This document shows, piece by piece, positions 38,672-47,663 of a stretch of DNA of 64,000 nucleotides. The notes under the pieces are model-generated. The model was given only the letters and a program-made list of their open reading frames with translations, had not been told where the DNA came from and made no database searches. Where the stretch lies: assembly GCF_026240015.1 (NCBI RefSeq), contig NZ_JAPIUX010000006.1:1-64000 (forward strand), in the 5' to 3' direction. The position numbers were made by a program, and so were the translations under genes. This stretch comes from Acetobacter farinalis (GTDB lineage: Bacteria > Pseudomonadota > Alphaproteobacteria > Acetobacterales > Acetobacteraceae). Each line of letters opens with the position of its first letter. Position 1 is the stretch's first letter.

Positions 38672-40168
38672 TCACCCTTGTGGAACGCCGGGCAGCGTCT
38701 CCCACCCCGGCCCGATGACAGTCATGACCCGCCGCCCCATGCCATCGGCCCGCAGGACGATGATATTCCGGTCTTCCAGCCATTCCAGAAGCCTGCGGGC
38801 CCGCCCCTGTGAGGCCGTGCCGTAAACTCGGGCAATTTCCGCATCAGAGGGGCACGCCTGACGGCTGATGGCCGCACGCGCCAGGAACAGGAAAACGGAT
38901 TGCAGGTCTTCCGGCAGGGCATTGGCCAGAGCCTCCGCCTGCTGCCAGTCGTCCGAGGCCACCATATCCTCACTCACGCCGCTCCGCGCCGTGGCCAGAG
39001 CACGATTAAAGGCTTTCAGGTCCAGCGCGTTACGCCCCAGCCCGGCAATGCGGCAGCGCACCAGAAAATCCTGATACAGCACGGCCGCGGCGCGGAATGA
39101 GGTTTCATCATCCGCCAGTATATCCCGCAGGATTGCGTTCATGCGGGCCTCACGCTCCGCCTGATCTTCCGACGATTCTTCCGGCTGCTCCTCCTGCAGG
39201 ACAGCAGCCTGTGCCTCACCATGCGCGGCAAGCTGGCTCAGCAGGTCCGGCTGCGGCGTGACGGGGGCCTTTCTGGGGCGCGCCAGCGTTTCCGAAACAG
39301 GCACCGGGGCCAGAATAAGCTCATGCACCGGGGCGGAGGGCGGCTCGAAGGGCGTCAGCATCGGGCCGGCGGAGCGGCTTTCCGTTTCCACCGCGCCCAC
39401 GCGCACCGGCACCGGCCTGCGGCACATGGCTGGCCCCAGCGCCACAAAGGTTCCCCGAGGCAGATCCCGGAAGGCTTCGGCCTGCCGCCGCTCCATTCCC
39501 AGCAGGTCCGCCGCACGGGCCATATCGATATCCAGAAAGGTGCGGCCCATCAGAAAATTGGAGGCTTCCGCCGCCACGTTCTTGGCCAGCTTGGCCAGAC
39601 GCTGTGTGGCGATAATGCCTGCCAGACCGCGCTTGCGGCCACGGCACATCAGATTTGTCATGGCCCCCAGCGAAGCACGGCGTGCTTCATCAGATACCTC
39701 CCCGGCGGCGGCGGGGGCAAAAAGCTGGGCTTCATCCACCACCACCAGCACGGGGTACCAATACTCACGCGGGGCTTCGAACATGCCGCCCAGAAAGGCC
39801 GCGGCCCATTTCATCTGCTGGTCTGCATCCAGACCTTCCAGATTGAGCACAACGGACGCCCGATGCCTGCGCATCCGCTCACCCGCGGCATGCAGCGCCA
39901 TTTCCGAACAGGCTGCGCCATCAATCACCAGATGGCCGAATTTCTCGGCCAGACTGACAAAATCCCCTTCCGGGTCAATAATCGCCTGCTGCACCATGCG
40001 CGCCGACTGCTCAAGCAGACGCCGCAGAAGGTGCGATTTTCCAGACCCGGAATTGCCCTGCACAAGAAGGCGGGTGGCCAGAAGCTCGGCAAGGTCCATC
40101 TGTGCCGGACCACCACCGGACACATCCCCCATCACAATCATATTGTTATTCGGCATGGTACTGCTCAT
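38672..40168 (-). CDS. HerA-like ATP-binding protein (DUF87)
   Basis: A 498-residue FtsK/HerA-superfamily ATPase. Walker A is VQGNSGSGKSHLLRRLLEQS (about 36-55), followed by IIDPEGDFVSLAEKFG, a HerA/DUF87 hallmark, and Walker B in VLVVVDEAQLFAP. RGRKRGLAGIIATQRLAKL carries the sensor/arginine region. The C-terminal third has no known domain but ends in a winged-helix-like segment (ISRQACPSDAEIARVYG). It overlaps the flavoprotein gene by ATGA upstream. No NurA nuclease is adjacent, so a DNA-translocase role is only inferred from the ATPase. Confidence 0.85.
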   Translation of the reverse strand: MSSTMPNNNMIVMGDVSGGGPAQMDLAELLATRLLVQGNSGSGKSHLLRRLLEQSARMVQQAIIDPEGDFVSLAEKFGHLVIDGAACSEMALHAAGERMRRHRASVVLNLEGLDADQQMKWAAAFLGGMFEAPREYWYPVLVVVDEAQLFAPAAAGEVSDEARRASLGAMTNLMCRGRKRGLAGIIATQRLAKLAKNVAAEASNFLMGRTFLDIDMARAADLLGMERRQAEAFRDLPRGTFVALGPAMCRRPVPVRVGAVETESRSAGPMLTPFEPPSAPVHELILAPVPVSETLARPRKAPVTPQPDLLSQLAAHGEAQAAVLQEEQPEESSEDQAEREARMNAILRDILADDETSFRAAAVLYQDFLVRCRIAGLGRNALDLKAFNRALATARSGVSEDMVASDDWQQAEALANALPEDLQSVFLFLARAAISRQACPSDAEIARVYGTASQGRARRLLEWLEDRNIIVLRADGMGRRVMTVIGPGWETLPGVPQG

Positions 40169-41433
40169 AGGGGCTTCCGATACCCCTCCGGATGCTTATC
40201 CCGCAACCATGCAAGCGCCCCCTGTGCCGCCAGCCGCCCGGTTGCGAGACATGCATGCAGCAGATAGCCGCCGGTTGGAGCCTCCCAGTCCAGCATTTCA
40301 CCTGCTGCAAAAACACCGGGCTGCGCACGCAGCATCAACCGCTCATCACACGCGGCCTGCGCAATGCCCCCTGCGGTGGAAATAGCGCGCTCCAGCGGCT
40401 CCGGCCCTGTCAGCCGCACCGGCAACGCCTTGAGTCGGGCCGCCAGAGCGGGAGTGGACACCGGAACAGGCCCGGCCTCCCGCAGCAGCGCCACAGCCAC
40501 AGGCGGCAGGCGCAGGGCCTTGCGCAGCTTGTTGGACAGGCTCTCACGCGGGCGCACGGCAGCCAGCCGCTGTGTCAGCTCTTCCACCGAAAGATCGGGC
40601 CGTAGGTCACACAGCACCTCCGCCACACCATGATGCGCCAGATGCTCCCGCAGCGGGGCGGACAGCGCATAAAGCGCGCCACCTTCCAGCCCTTTTGCGG
40701 TAACAATCACTTCCCCCCGCACCGTCTGACCACCAAACGTCAGCGAGACCGGCTTGAGCGGCGTTCCGGCGAACCTTTCCCGCACAGCCTCCGGCCAGTC
40801 TGTCTGGAAACCACAGTTTGCAGGCCGTAGGGGCGAGAGCGTAACCCCGCGCGCTTCCAGCAGCGGCACCCAGCCTCCATCACTCCCCAGACGCGGCCAG
40901 CTTGCCCCGCCAAGCGCCAGAATGACGGCATCAGGCGCTGAAAACACAGCGGGGCTGTGCGATGCGGACGCGGCATCCTCAGACTGCGGATGCGAAAAGG
41001 TCAGATGTCCGGCGGCATCCCAGCCTGTCCAGCCTGTGCGGGTGTGCAGCACCACACCCTGCGCACGCAGGCGGGCCAGCCATGCCCGCAAAAGCGGAGA
41101 AGCCTTCATGGCCTTGGGGAAAACACGGCCGGAAGAGCCGACAAAACTTTCCTGCTCCAGCCCGCTCATCCAGTGCCGGATATCCTCCACTGTCCACGCG
41201 GCAAGTGCCGGAGCAAGCCATGAGGACGCCGCGCCATACCGGCTGAGGAATTTTTCTGAAGGTTCGGAATGCGTGATGTTCAGCCCGCCACGACCGGCCA
41301 TAAGAAACTTACGGCCCGGACTGGGCATATGCTCCACAACCTGCACCGCGCAGCCTGCGGCGGAAAGATACTCCGCCGCGGCCAGCCCGGCAGGCCCGGC
41401 CCCGATTACAACAACACGGAACGGACTGCTCAT
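40165..41433 (-). CDS. HI0933/YhiN-family FAD-dependent oxidoreductase
   Basis: A 422-residue flavoprotein. The N-terminal FAD-binding Rossmann loop VVIGAGPAGLAAAEYLSAAG is followed by KFLMAGRGGLNITHSEP, the family's signature, and LALGGASWPRLGSDGGWVPL. The C-terminal AGEMLDWEAPTGGYLLHACL closes the FAD site. It belongs to the subgroup often annotated as TIGR03862 flavoprotein; the substrate is unknown. It is the first gene of a two-gene unit with the HerA-like ATPase, and 61 bases separate it from trpA. Confidence 0.88.
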   Translation of the reverse strand: MSSPFRVVVIGAGPAGLAAAEYLSAAGCAVQVVEHMPSPGRKFLMAGRGGLNITHSEPSEKFLSRYGAASSWLAPALAAWTVEDIRHWMSGLEQESFVGSSGRVFPKAMKASPLLRAWLARLRAQGVVLHTRTGWTGWDAAGHLTFSHPQSEDAASASHSPAVFSAPDAVILALGGASWPRLGSDGGWVPLLEARGVTLSPLRPANCGFQTDWPEAVRERFAGTPLKPVSLTFGGQTVRGEVIVTAKGLEGGALYALSAPLREHLAHHGVAEVLCDLRPDLSVEELTQRLAAVRPRESLSNKLRKALRLPPVAVALLREAGPVPVSTPALAARLKALPVRLTGPEPLERAISTAGGIAQAACDERLMLRAQPGVFAAGEMLDWEAPTGGYLLHACLATGRLAAQGALAWLRDKHPEGYRKPL

Positions 41434-41494
41434 GCCCGCGTGGCAGACCGCAAGGCTGTCCGCATGAAAGCTGCTTTACGGAAAAAAAGACGAG

Positions 41495-42328
41495 TCATCC
41501 CGCCTTTTTCTCCCCGGCCCGCACGGCAGCAGCCAGCGTTTCAATCTGCCCCAGCACGCGCGGCAGGGTCTGGTCTGTTGCCTTGCCGGTGCTATCCAGA
41601 GTTTCCGCCAGCGTGGCCAGCAGGGCAGAGGCCACCACAGCGCCATCCGCAATTCCGGCAGCCGTTGCGGCCTGCTCCGGCGTGCGGATGCCAAAACCGA
41701 TGGCCACCGGCAGATCCGTCGCGGCGCGGATGCGCGCAAGAGCCGACTGCAATTCCGCAGCACTGGCTGTCCGTGTGCCGGTAATACCGGTAATGCTCAC
41801 ATAATAGACAAAGCCGGACGCATGGGAGAGCACATACCGCAGGCGCTCATCCGGCGTGGTGGGTGCCACCAGACGGATAATGTCCAACCCGGCATCCTGC
41901 GCGGGCTGCTCCAGAATATCGGCTTCTTCAGGCGGCAGATCGACCAGAATCAGGCCATCAACCCCGGCTTTGGCCGCATCCGCACAGAAACGGGCATGGC
42001 CGTATGCTTCCACAGGGTTCAGGTAGCCCATCAGAATGATGGGGGTTTCCTGATCTTCCTTGCGGAAAGCCGCGATCATCTCCAGCACGCCCGCCACAGA
42101 AGCCCCGGCCTTCAGCCCCCGGATGGCGGCGAGCTGAATAATGGGGCCATCGGCTGACGGGTCGGAGAACGGCATGCCGACTTCAATCAGGTCCGCCCCG
42201 GCAGCGGGCATGGCCTTGAGCAGCGCCAGAGAAGTTTCAAGATCCGGGTCGAACGCTTCCAGATAGGGGATGAGCGCACCGCGCCCCTGTGCGGCCAGTG
42301 TTTTGAAGCGGGCGGCAATACGGCTCAC
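41495..42328 (-). CDS. trpA: Tryptophan synthase alpha subunit
   Basis: Cleaves indole-3-glycerol phosphate to indole and glyceraldehyde-3-phosphate. The 277-residue TIM barrel has catalytic Glu49 and Asp60 in DLIEVGMPFSDPSADGP, and the loop-6 and phosphate-binding segments YYVSITGITGTRTA and VAIGFGIRTPEQA. It overlaps trpB by 4 bases. trpF, which often precedes trpB in alphaproteobacteria, is not here. Confidence 0.97.
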   Translation of the reverse strand: MSRIAARFKTLAAQGRGALIPYLEAFDPDLETSLALLKAMPAAGADLIEVGMPFSDPSADGPIIQLAAIRGLKAGASVAGVLEMIAAFRKEDQETPIILMGYLNPVEAYGHARFCADAAKAGVDGLILVDLPPEEADILEQPAQDAGLDIIRLVAPTTPDERLRYVLSHASGFVYYVSITGITGTRTASAAELQSALARIRAATDLPVAIGFGIRTPEQAATAAGIADGAVVASALLATLAETLDSTGKATDQTLPRVLGQIETLAAAVRAGEKKAG

Positions 42329-43572
42329 AGTTTTACTCCCAGATGCTCGGCAACGGTGAAAATATCCTTGTCACCCCGGCCTGAAATATTGATGACCAGC
42401 AGCGTCTCTTTCGGCAGTGTGGGAGCAATCTTGGCCGCATGGGCAATGGCGTGGGCGGATTCCAGCGCGGGAATAATCCCCTCCGTGCGGGTGCAGAGCT
42501 GGAATGCCTGCAGGGCTTCATCATCCGTGGCCCCGACATACTCAGCGCGGCCAATATCACTCAGCCAGGAATGCTCCGGCCCGACACCCGGATAGTCCAG
42601 ACCGGCACTGATGGAATGGGCCTCTTCAATCTGCCCGTCCGCATTCTGCAGCAGGTAGGTGCGATTACCGTGCAGCACACCGGGGCGGCCACGTTCAATG
42701 GAGGCCGCTGTCCTGCCGCTGTCCAGCCCGCATCCTGCGGCTTCAACGCCAATCAGCCGGACGGAGGCGTCATCCAGAAACGGATGGAAAATCCCCATCG
42801 CATTGGAGCCACCCCCAATGGCGGCGACAATCACATCCGGCAGGCGGCCTTCCTGAGCCAACATCTGCTCTCTGGTTTCCTCGCCAATCACGCTCTGGAA
42901 ATCACGCACCATGGCAGGATACGGGTGCGGGCCGGCCACGGTACCCACCAGAAAATAGGTATCCGCAACGTTAGCCACCCAGTCGCGCATGGCTTCGTTC
43001 ATGGCGTCCTTCAGCGTTCCGGCCCCGGAGGTCACCGGCACGACCTCGGCCCCCAGCAGACGCATGCGAAACACGTTGGGCTTCTGCCGCTCAACGTCCG
43101 TGGCCCCCATATAGACCACGCATTTCATGCCAAACAGCGCGCAGACGGTAGCCGTGGCCACGCCGTGCTGCCCGGCTCCGGTTTCCGCCACAATGCGGGT
43201 GCGGCCCATGCGGCGGGCCAGCAAAATCTGCCCCATGACGTTATTCAGCTTGTGAGAGCCGGTATGGTTGAGCTCTTCGCGCTTCATGTAGAGTTTGGCG
43301 CCGCCAAGCTCTTCCGTCATGCGGCGGGCAAACCAGAGCGGGCTGGGCCGCCCGACATAATCACGCAGGTAGAACGCCAGTTCCTTATGAAAGGCCGGGT
43401 CTGCCTTGGCAGCCTCATACGCCTCATTCAGCTCCAGCAGCAGCGGCATGAGGGTTTCCGCGACAAACCGCCCGCCATAGAGGCCGCCAAAATGGCCGCG
43501 TGCATCCGGGCCATGCCGGAGGGAATTGGGGTGTGCGGCCTGTGTGCTGTGCCGTTCTGCCTGATCTGCCAT
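42325..43572 (-). CDS. trpB: Tryptophan synthase beta subunit
   Basis: The PLP enzyme that joins indole with serine. The 415-residue protein carries the PLP lysine Lys108 in NHTGSHKLNN, the glycine-rich phosphate loop AAIGGGSNAMG, and AETGAGQHGVATAT. The ATG at 43572 has AGGAG 14 bases upstream; the frame extends to 43662 but those codons look non-coding. First gene of the trpBA operon, divergent from corA. Confidence 0.97.
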   Translation of the reverse strand: MADQAERHSTQAAHPNSLRHGPDARGHFGGLYGGRFVAETLMPLLLELNEAYEAAKADPAFHKELAFYLRDYVGRPSPLWFARRMTEELGGAKLYMKREELNHTGSHKLNNVMGQILLARRMGRTRIVAETGAGQHGVATATVCALFGMKCVVYMGATDVERQKPNVFRMRLLGAEVVPVTSGAGTLKDAMNEAMRDWVANVADTYFLVGTVAGPHPYPAMVRDFQSVIGEETREQMLAQEGRLPDVIVAAIGGGSNAMGIFHPFLDDASVRLIGVEAAGCGLDSGRTAASIERGRPGVLHGNRTYLLQNADGQIEEAHSISAGLDYPGVGPEHSWLSDIGRAEYVGATDDEALQAFQLCTRTEGIIPALESAHAIAHAAKIAPTLPKETLLVINISGRGDKDIFTVAEHLGVKL

Positions 43573-43867
43573 GGCTGGTTCCGCCGCTCCTGATCTTTGC
43601 GCGTTATGCTGGGTGCTCCCGCTGCCCCGGAAAGCAGGAGTCTGGCTTACCAGAAGCCACAAGCCCTTGCACAGGGGCCGCCTCCCCTAAATTTTGCACG
43701 TCAGGGTGCCGCAAACCCGAAATCCGCCCGCCGGAAAAACCAGCCCAAGCCTAAGGCACGGCAGCCCCTTTAAACCACTGCTTGTCAGCCCTTGTCCGCT
43801 CGGGGCATGGTCTTGCAACGCAAGACCCAAGCATGATGCAGGCGACGACACCCCAAGGAGAGGCTGA

Positions 43868-45079
43868 ATGTTTCTGGCCCACACGCCCGGAGCCCCGGCG
43901 CGGGCAATCGAGAGTGAGGCCGATGCCGACGGCGTAGCGTGGATTGACCTGCTCAACCCCACCCCGCAGGAGCAGGCGCTCGCAACCCGCATCTGTGGCC
44001 AGCCTCTGCCCACGCTGGATGACCTGAATGAAATTGAGAGTTCCTCGCGTATCAGCGTACGCAACGGAGCCGCATTTCTTTCAACGCCTCTTCTCAAGAA
44101 AATCGGGACAGAATTCCAGACCTCTCCCGTCGGCTTTATTCTGACCGCCGAGCGGCTGCTTACCATCCGCTACCAGCCCTACCCCTCCTTTGAGACTGTC
44201 GCCCAGCTTGTGGCGGAGCACACCCTGCCCTCTACTGCTCCCGCGGCAGTGACAGCCCCCACCCCGGCGTCCGAAGCAGCACCAAGCCCTGCGCCGGGCA
44301 GGGAGAGCGCACCCGGCCAACCTCATGAAGCACAGTCCACCCCGGGCACGGCGCACAAGGGACCCGCTCCCGCATTCATCGGCCCCGGAGACATTCTGGT
44401 TGCGCTGATTGAAACAATCGTGGACCGGCTGGCTGATATTCTGGAGAGTTTCGGCACGTTGCTGGACAAGCTTTCTCTGGACATTTTCAGGCGGAAACAA
44501 AGCAAGCCGCCTGTCCGGAGCATCGCCGCCCGGCAGCGTGACCTGCTGGAACGTGTTGGCGCTTCGGGTGACCTGTGTTCTCGCTTGCGGGATTCCCTGC
44601 TCGGGCTGGAGCGCATCACCATTTTCCTGAGCGAAAGCAAAAAGGACAGTCTGGCCCTTGCCTCCGGCCTGCCGCTGACAAGCCGTCGCCTCGATACCGG
44701 CAACAGCACCCTTCCCGCCGAGAACGCTCCCTATGCGCTCTCCGGTGCCTTGCGCGCCCGCATGGCAACAGCCAACCGCGACCTGTCCTCCCTGAGCGAT
44801 TACGTCTCTCAGGCAACAAGCAAAGTAGAATTTCTGCTGGATGCCACGTTGGGCTTTATCAGTATTGAACAGAATGGCGTGATGAAGGTGCTGACTGTTG
44901 TCAGCTTTATTGGTGTGGCCCCCACCCTGATTGCCGGGGTGTATGGCATGAACTTCAAGGATATTCCCGAACTGAACTGGTCCTTTGGATACTGGTATTC
45001 TCTGGGCCTTATGGCGGCCTCCATCGTGCTGCCGCTCCTGTGGTTCTGGCGCAAGGGCTGGCTGGGCGGCATCAAATAA
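43868..45079 (+). CDS. corA: CorA-family magnesium/divalent cation transporter
   Basis: An inner-membrane channel-like Mg2+ transporter. A cytoplasmic N-terminal domain begins with the family WIDLLNPTPQE and LDDLNEIESSSR segments. A long helix leads to two C-terminal membrane segments, with the selectivity motif Gly-Met-Asn at 360-362 in GVYGMNFKDIPEL. The protein is 403 residues, longer than usual because residues about 118-172 are a Pro/Ala/Ser/Thr-rich insert (TAPAAVTAPTPASEAAPSPA onward) inside the soluble domain. The insert is likely a disordered loop. A single gene with AAGGAGAGG just upstream of the start. Confidence 0.92.
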   Translation: MFLAHTPGAPARAIESEADADGVAWIDLLNPTPQEQALATRICGQPLPTLDDLNEIESSSRISVRNGAAFLSTPLLKKIGTEFQTSPVGFILTAERLLTIRYQPYPSFETVAQLVAEHTLPSTAPAAVTAPTPASEAAPSPAPGRESAPGQPHEAQSTPGTAHKGPAPAFIGPGDILVALIETIVDRLADILESFGTLLDKLSLDIFRRKQSKPPVRSIAARQRDLLERVGASGDLCSRLRDSLLGLERITIFLSESKKDSLALASGLPLTSRRLDTGNSTLPAENAPYALSGALRARMATANRDLSSLSDYVSQATSKVEFLLDATLGFISIEQNGVMKVLTVVSFIGVAPTLIAGVYGMNFKDIPELNWSFGYWYSLGLMAASIVLPLLWFWRKGWLGGIK

Positions 45080-45361
45080 AGCCGGACATACGGCGAGACG
45101 AACACAGCACCGGGCCGCCACAGCGCACCTGCCCGCCGCAGGCTTCTGAAAGTCTGGTTGACGAAGCAGGCTGGTGGTTTTATTCTCTGTCACCAGAACT
45201 GGCTGACTTCACCTGTCCAGTACTTCCCTCCCCGTCAGGATTGTCCTGCCATCCGGCCTCACACCGTAACCATGGCTGTTACGCGCTGTATCTTCGGGCC
45301 TCGCGCAAGACTGATCCGGACCTCCCCTTTTCTGAACTACTGCCAGTCAGGGCATTCCTAA

Positions 45362-46657
45362 ATGCATCTTGCGGAACTCAAGGCCAAATCTCCGGCCGAT
45401 CTTCTGGCCTGTGCCGAAGACCTGAATATTGAAAATGCATCATCCCTGCGCAAACAGGACATGATGTTCGCCATTCTGAAGGCACTGGCCGATAATGATC
45501 AGGCGATCTACGGTGATGGCACACTCGAGATCCTGCATGACGGGTTCGGTTACCTCCGCTCCCCCGAATCAAACTACCTCCCCGGCCCGGACGATATCTA
45601 CATCTCCCCCGCCCAGGTGCGCCGCTTCGGTCTGCGCACGGGGGATACGGTGGAAGGGCAGATCCGCGCCCCGCGTGACGGAGAGCGCTATTTCTCCCTG
45701 CTGAAAATCAACAGCATCAATTTCGAGCCGCCCGAAGCCGTCCGGCACCGCATCAACTTCGATAATCTGACACCGCTCTACCCCGAGCGCCGCCTGAAGA
45801 TGGAAGTGGAAAACGATGCCCCGCCGGTAAGCGAAACCAAGGGCAAGAAAGGCAAGAGCACGCAGGATTTCACGCCCCGCGTGATTGATCTGGTCTCCCC
45901 CATCGGGATGGGCCAGCGCGCGCTGATTGTTGCTCCGCCGCGCACCGGTAAAACGGTCATGCTGCAGAGCATTGCCTCCTCCATTTCCGCCAATCACCCC
46001 GAATGCTTCCTGATCGTGCTGCTGATTGACGAGCGCCCGGAAGAAGTGACGGACATGGCCCGCTCCGTGCGCGGGGAAGTGATTTCCTCCACCTTTGATG
46101 AACCGGCCCACCGCCACGTTCAGGTGACGGAAATGGTGCTGGAAAAAGCCAAGCGTCTGGTGGAGCACAAGCGCGATGTTGTGATCCTGCTGGACTCCAT
46201 CACCCGTCTGGCCCGCGCCTACAACACCGTTGTGCCGTCATCCGGCAAGGTGCTGACCGGCGGTGTGGATGCCAACGCCCTGCAGCGCCCCAAGCGCTTC
46301 TTCGGCGCGGCGCGTAACATTGAGGAAGGCGGCTCTCTGACCATTATCGCCACGGCGCTGATTGATACCGGCAGCCGCATGGACGAAGTGATTTTTGAAG
46401 AGTTCAAGGGCACGGGTAACTCCGAGCTGATCCTTGACCGTAAACTGGCTGACAAGCGCACCTTCCCCGCCATTGACATCACCAAGAGCGGCACGCGTAA
46501 GGAAGAAATGCTGGTGGACCGCGCCACACTTTCCAAAATGTGGGTCCTGCGCCGTATTCTGGCGCCCATGGGCTCCATGGATGCGATGGACTTCCTGCTG
46601 GACAAGCTCAAATACAGCAAATCCAACGCGGATTTCTTCGAGGCCATGAACAACTGA
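45362..46657 (+). CDS. rho: Transcription termination factor Rho
   Basis: Hexameric RNA-dependent ATPase that ends transcription. 431 residues. The N-terminal helical Rho_N starts LAELKAKSPADLLACAEDL; the cold-shock-like RNA-binding domain has GFGYLRSPESNYLPGPDDIY; Walker A APPRTGKT is at 191-198, Walker B in VVILLDSITRLARAYNTV, and the R-loop region KSGTRKEE follows. ATG at 45362. The 280-base gap to corA may hold a Rho-autoregulated leader; no specific element is recognised. Confidence 0.97.
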   Translation: MHLAELKAKSPADLLACAEDLNIENASSLRKQDMMFAILKALADNDQAIYGDGTLEILHDGFGYLRSPESNYLPGPDDIYISPAQVRRFGLRTGDTVEGQIRAPRDGERYFSLLKINSINFEPPEAVRHRINFDNLTPLYPERRLKMEVENDAPPVSETKGKKGKSTQDFTPRVIDLVSPIGMGQRALIVAPPRTGKTVMLQSIASSISANHPECFLIVLLIDERPEEVTDMARSVRGEVISSTFDEPAHRHVQVTEMVLEKAKRLVEHKRDVVILLDSITRLARAYNTVVPSSGKVLTGGVDANALQRPKRFFGAARNIEEGGSLTIIATALIDTGSRMDEVIFEEFKGTGNSELILDRKLADKRTFPAIDITKSGTRKEEMLVDRATLSKMWVLRRILAPMGSMDAMDFLLDKLKYSKSNADFFEAMNN

Positions 46658-46706
46658 CCCCGGCTCCGGGGTTCATCCTCCCGCGGCTTTCTCTGTAAAG
46701 CCGCCT

Positions 46707-46755
46707 GACCCCACTCTGGCGGCTGTGCTCAGCCTGCTGGTGTGGGGTCTTTTTT
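46707..46755. terminator. Terminator between convergent rho and tusA-like genes
   Basis: GACCCCAC (46707-46714) pairs with GTGGGGTC (46742-46749) followed by six T on the plus strand; an inner stem-loop region lies between. It follows rho and overlaps the 3' end of the convergent sulfurtransferase gene. Confidence 0.75.
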
Positions 46756-47025
46756 CAGGATGGTCAGCACAACGCTGCCATCTGCTTCCGCCTGTTCCGC
46801 CAGCACAATATGCCCCAGCGCCAGCACGGAGCGCCGGACGTTCCTGTGCGGTTCTTCCCCCATCAGCCGCACGGCCAGAAGGCTGCCCGCAGCCATGCCA
46901 TCCAGCGCAAGACGGGTGCGCACAAAGGTCATCGGGCATTTTTCATGGGTGATATCCAGCATGACAGCCTCCGGGTGTGACGGCTCGGCTGAGGGGGGCA
47001 CTGGCAGGTCTGTTGGGGTTTTCAT
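46729..47025 (-). CDS. TusA/SirA-family sulfurtransferase-like protein
   Basis: A 98-residue protein. The C-terminal 75 residues form a TusA fold: LDITHEKCPMTFVRTRLAL holds the single active Cys in the C-P-M/x motif that carries persulfide sulfur, and GSLLAVRLMGEEPHRNV plus a final strand complete the domain. TusA-like proteins relay sulfur for tRNA thiolation or cofactor synthesis; the exact path is not evident. ATG 47025 has GGAG 9 nt upstream; an ATG at 47040 is possible. Confidence 0.87.
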   Translation of the reverse strand: MKTPTDLPVPPSAEPSHPEAVMLDITHEKCPMTFVRTRLALDGMAAGSLLAVRLMGEEPHRNVRRSVLALGHIVLAEQAEADGSVVLTILKKDPTPAG

Positions 47026-47183
47026 AAAACCATACTCCATGAAGCAACGCTGAAAGGCACTATAAGGCAGGGGAAACCAGAGCTAAAGAAACCTGCATAC
47101 CCGTGTAAAATTGGACAACCCCCACCCTTTTCGGCTACCTGAGATTTTATGAACGCAGGTGGTAACAAGCAGGATTTGCGCCC

Positions 47184-47663
47184 TTGAAGTCACAGTCGAC
47201 AGAATCTCGGATCGCGCAGCTCTGCGTCGAACATGGCCTGAAAATGACTGGTCAGCGCCGTGTCATTGCACGCGTTCTGTCAGATGCTGATGATCACCCC
47301 GATGTGGAAGAATTATACCGCCGTGCGTCCGTGCTTGATTCCCGCATTTCCGTAGCCACTGTTTATCGTACAGTGCGCCTGCTGGAAGAAAAGGGTATTC
47401 TCGAACGGCGTGACTTTGGCGGAGGCCGTGCGCGCTATGAAGCCACGGAACATGGCCGCCACCATTACCATCTGATTGATGTTGATAATGGCAAGGTTAT
47501 TGAATTTGAAGATCAGGAACATGAAGAGCTGATGCGCCGTGTTGCCGAGCGGCTGGGCTTCGATTTTGTTTCCATGCGGCTTGAACTGTTCGGCAGAAAG
47601 CGCACCGTGCAGCAGGAGGCCAAAGCGCCTCAGCCCTCAAAACGTAAAGGAGCGGCTTCATGA
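47184..47663 (+). CDS. fur: Ferric uptake regulator, Fur family
   Basis: A 159-residue metal-dependent repressor. The winged helix covers GLKMTGQRRVIARVLSDAD and SRISVATVYRTVRLLEEKG; the dimerisation domain has the metal-ligand cluster ATEHGRHHYHLIDVDNGKVIEF. Like other alphaproteobacterial Fur/Mur proteins it lacks the CxxC structural zinc motif after the histidine cluster. The start is a TTG at 47184 with AGGA 9 nt upstream; an internal ATG would cut off the first helix. Its stop overlaps the next gene by ATGA. Confidence 0.88.
   Translation: MKSQSTESRIAQLCVEHGLKMTGQRRVIARVLSDADDHPDVEELYRRASVLDSRISVATVYRTVRLLEEKGILERRDFGGGRARYEATEHGRHHYHLIDVDNGKVIEFEDQEHEELMRRVAERLGFDFVSMRLELFGRKRTVQQEAKAPQPSKRKGAAS

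Noticed and set aside
39221..40385. Two long frames opposite the HerA-like ATPase
   Set aside because: The minus-strand protein has clear Walker motifs; the plus-strand frames are Arg/Ser/His-rich shadows.
45080..45361. Small frame between corA and rho (at 45158-45361)
   Set aside because: No convincing start signal, and composition looks like non-coding leader of rho.
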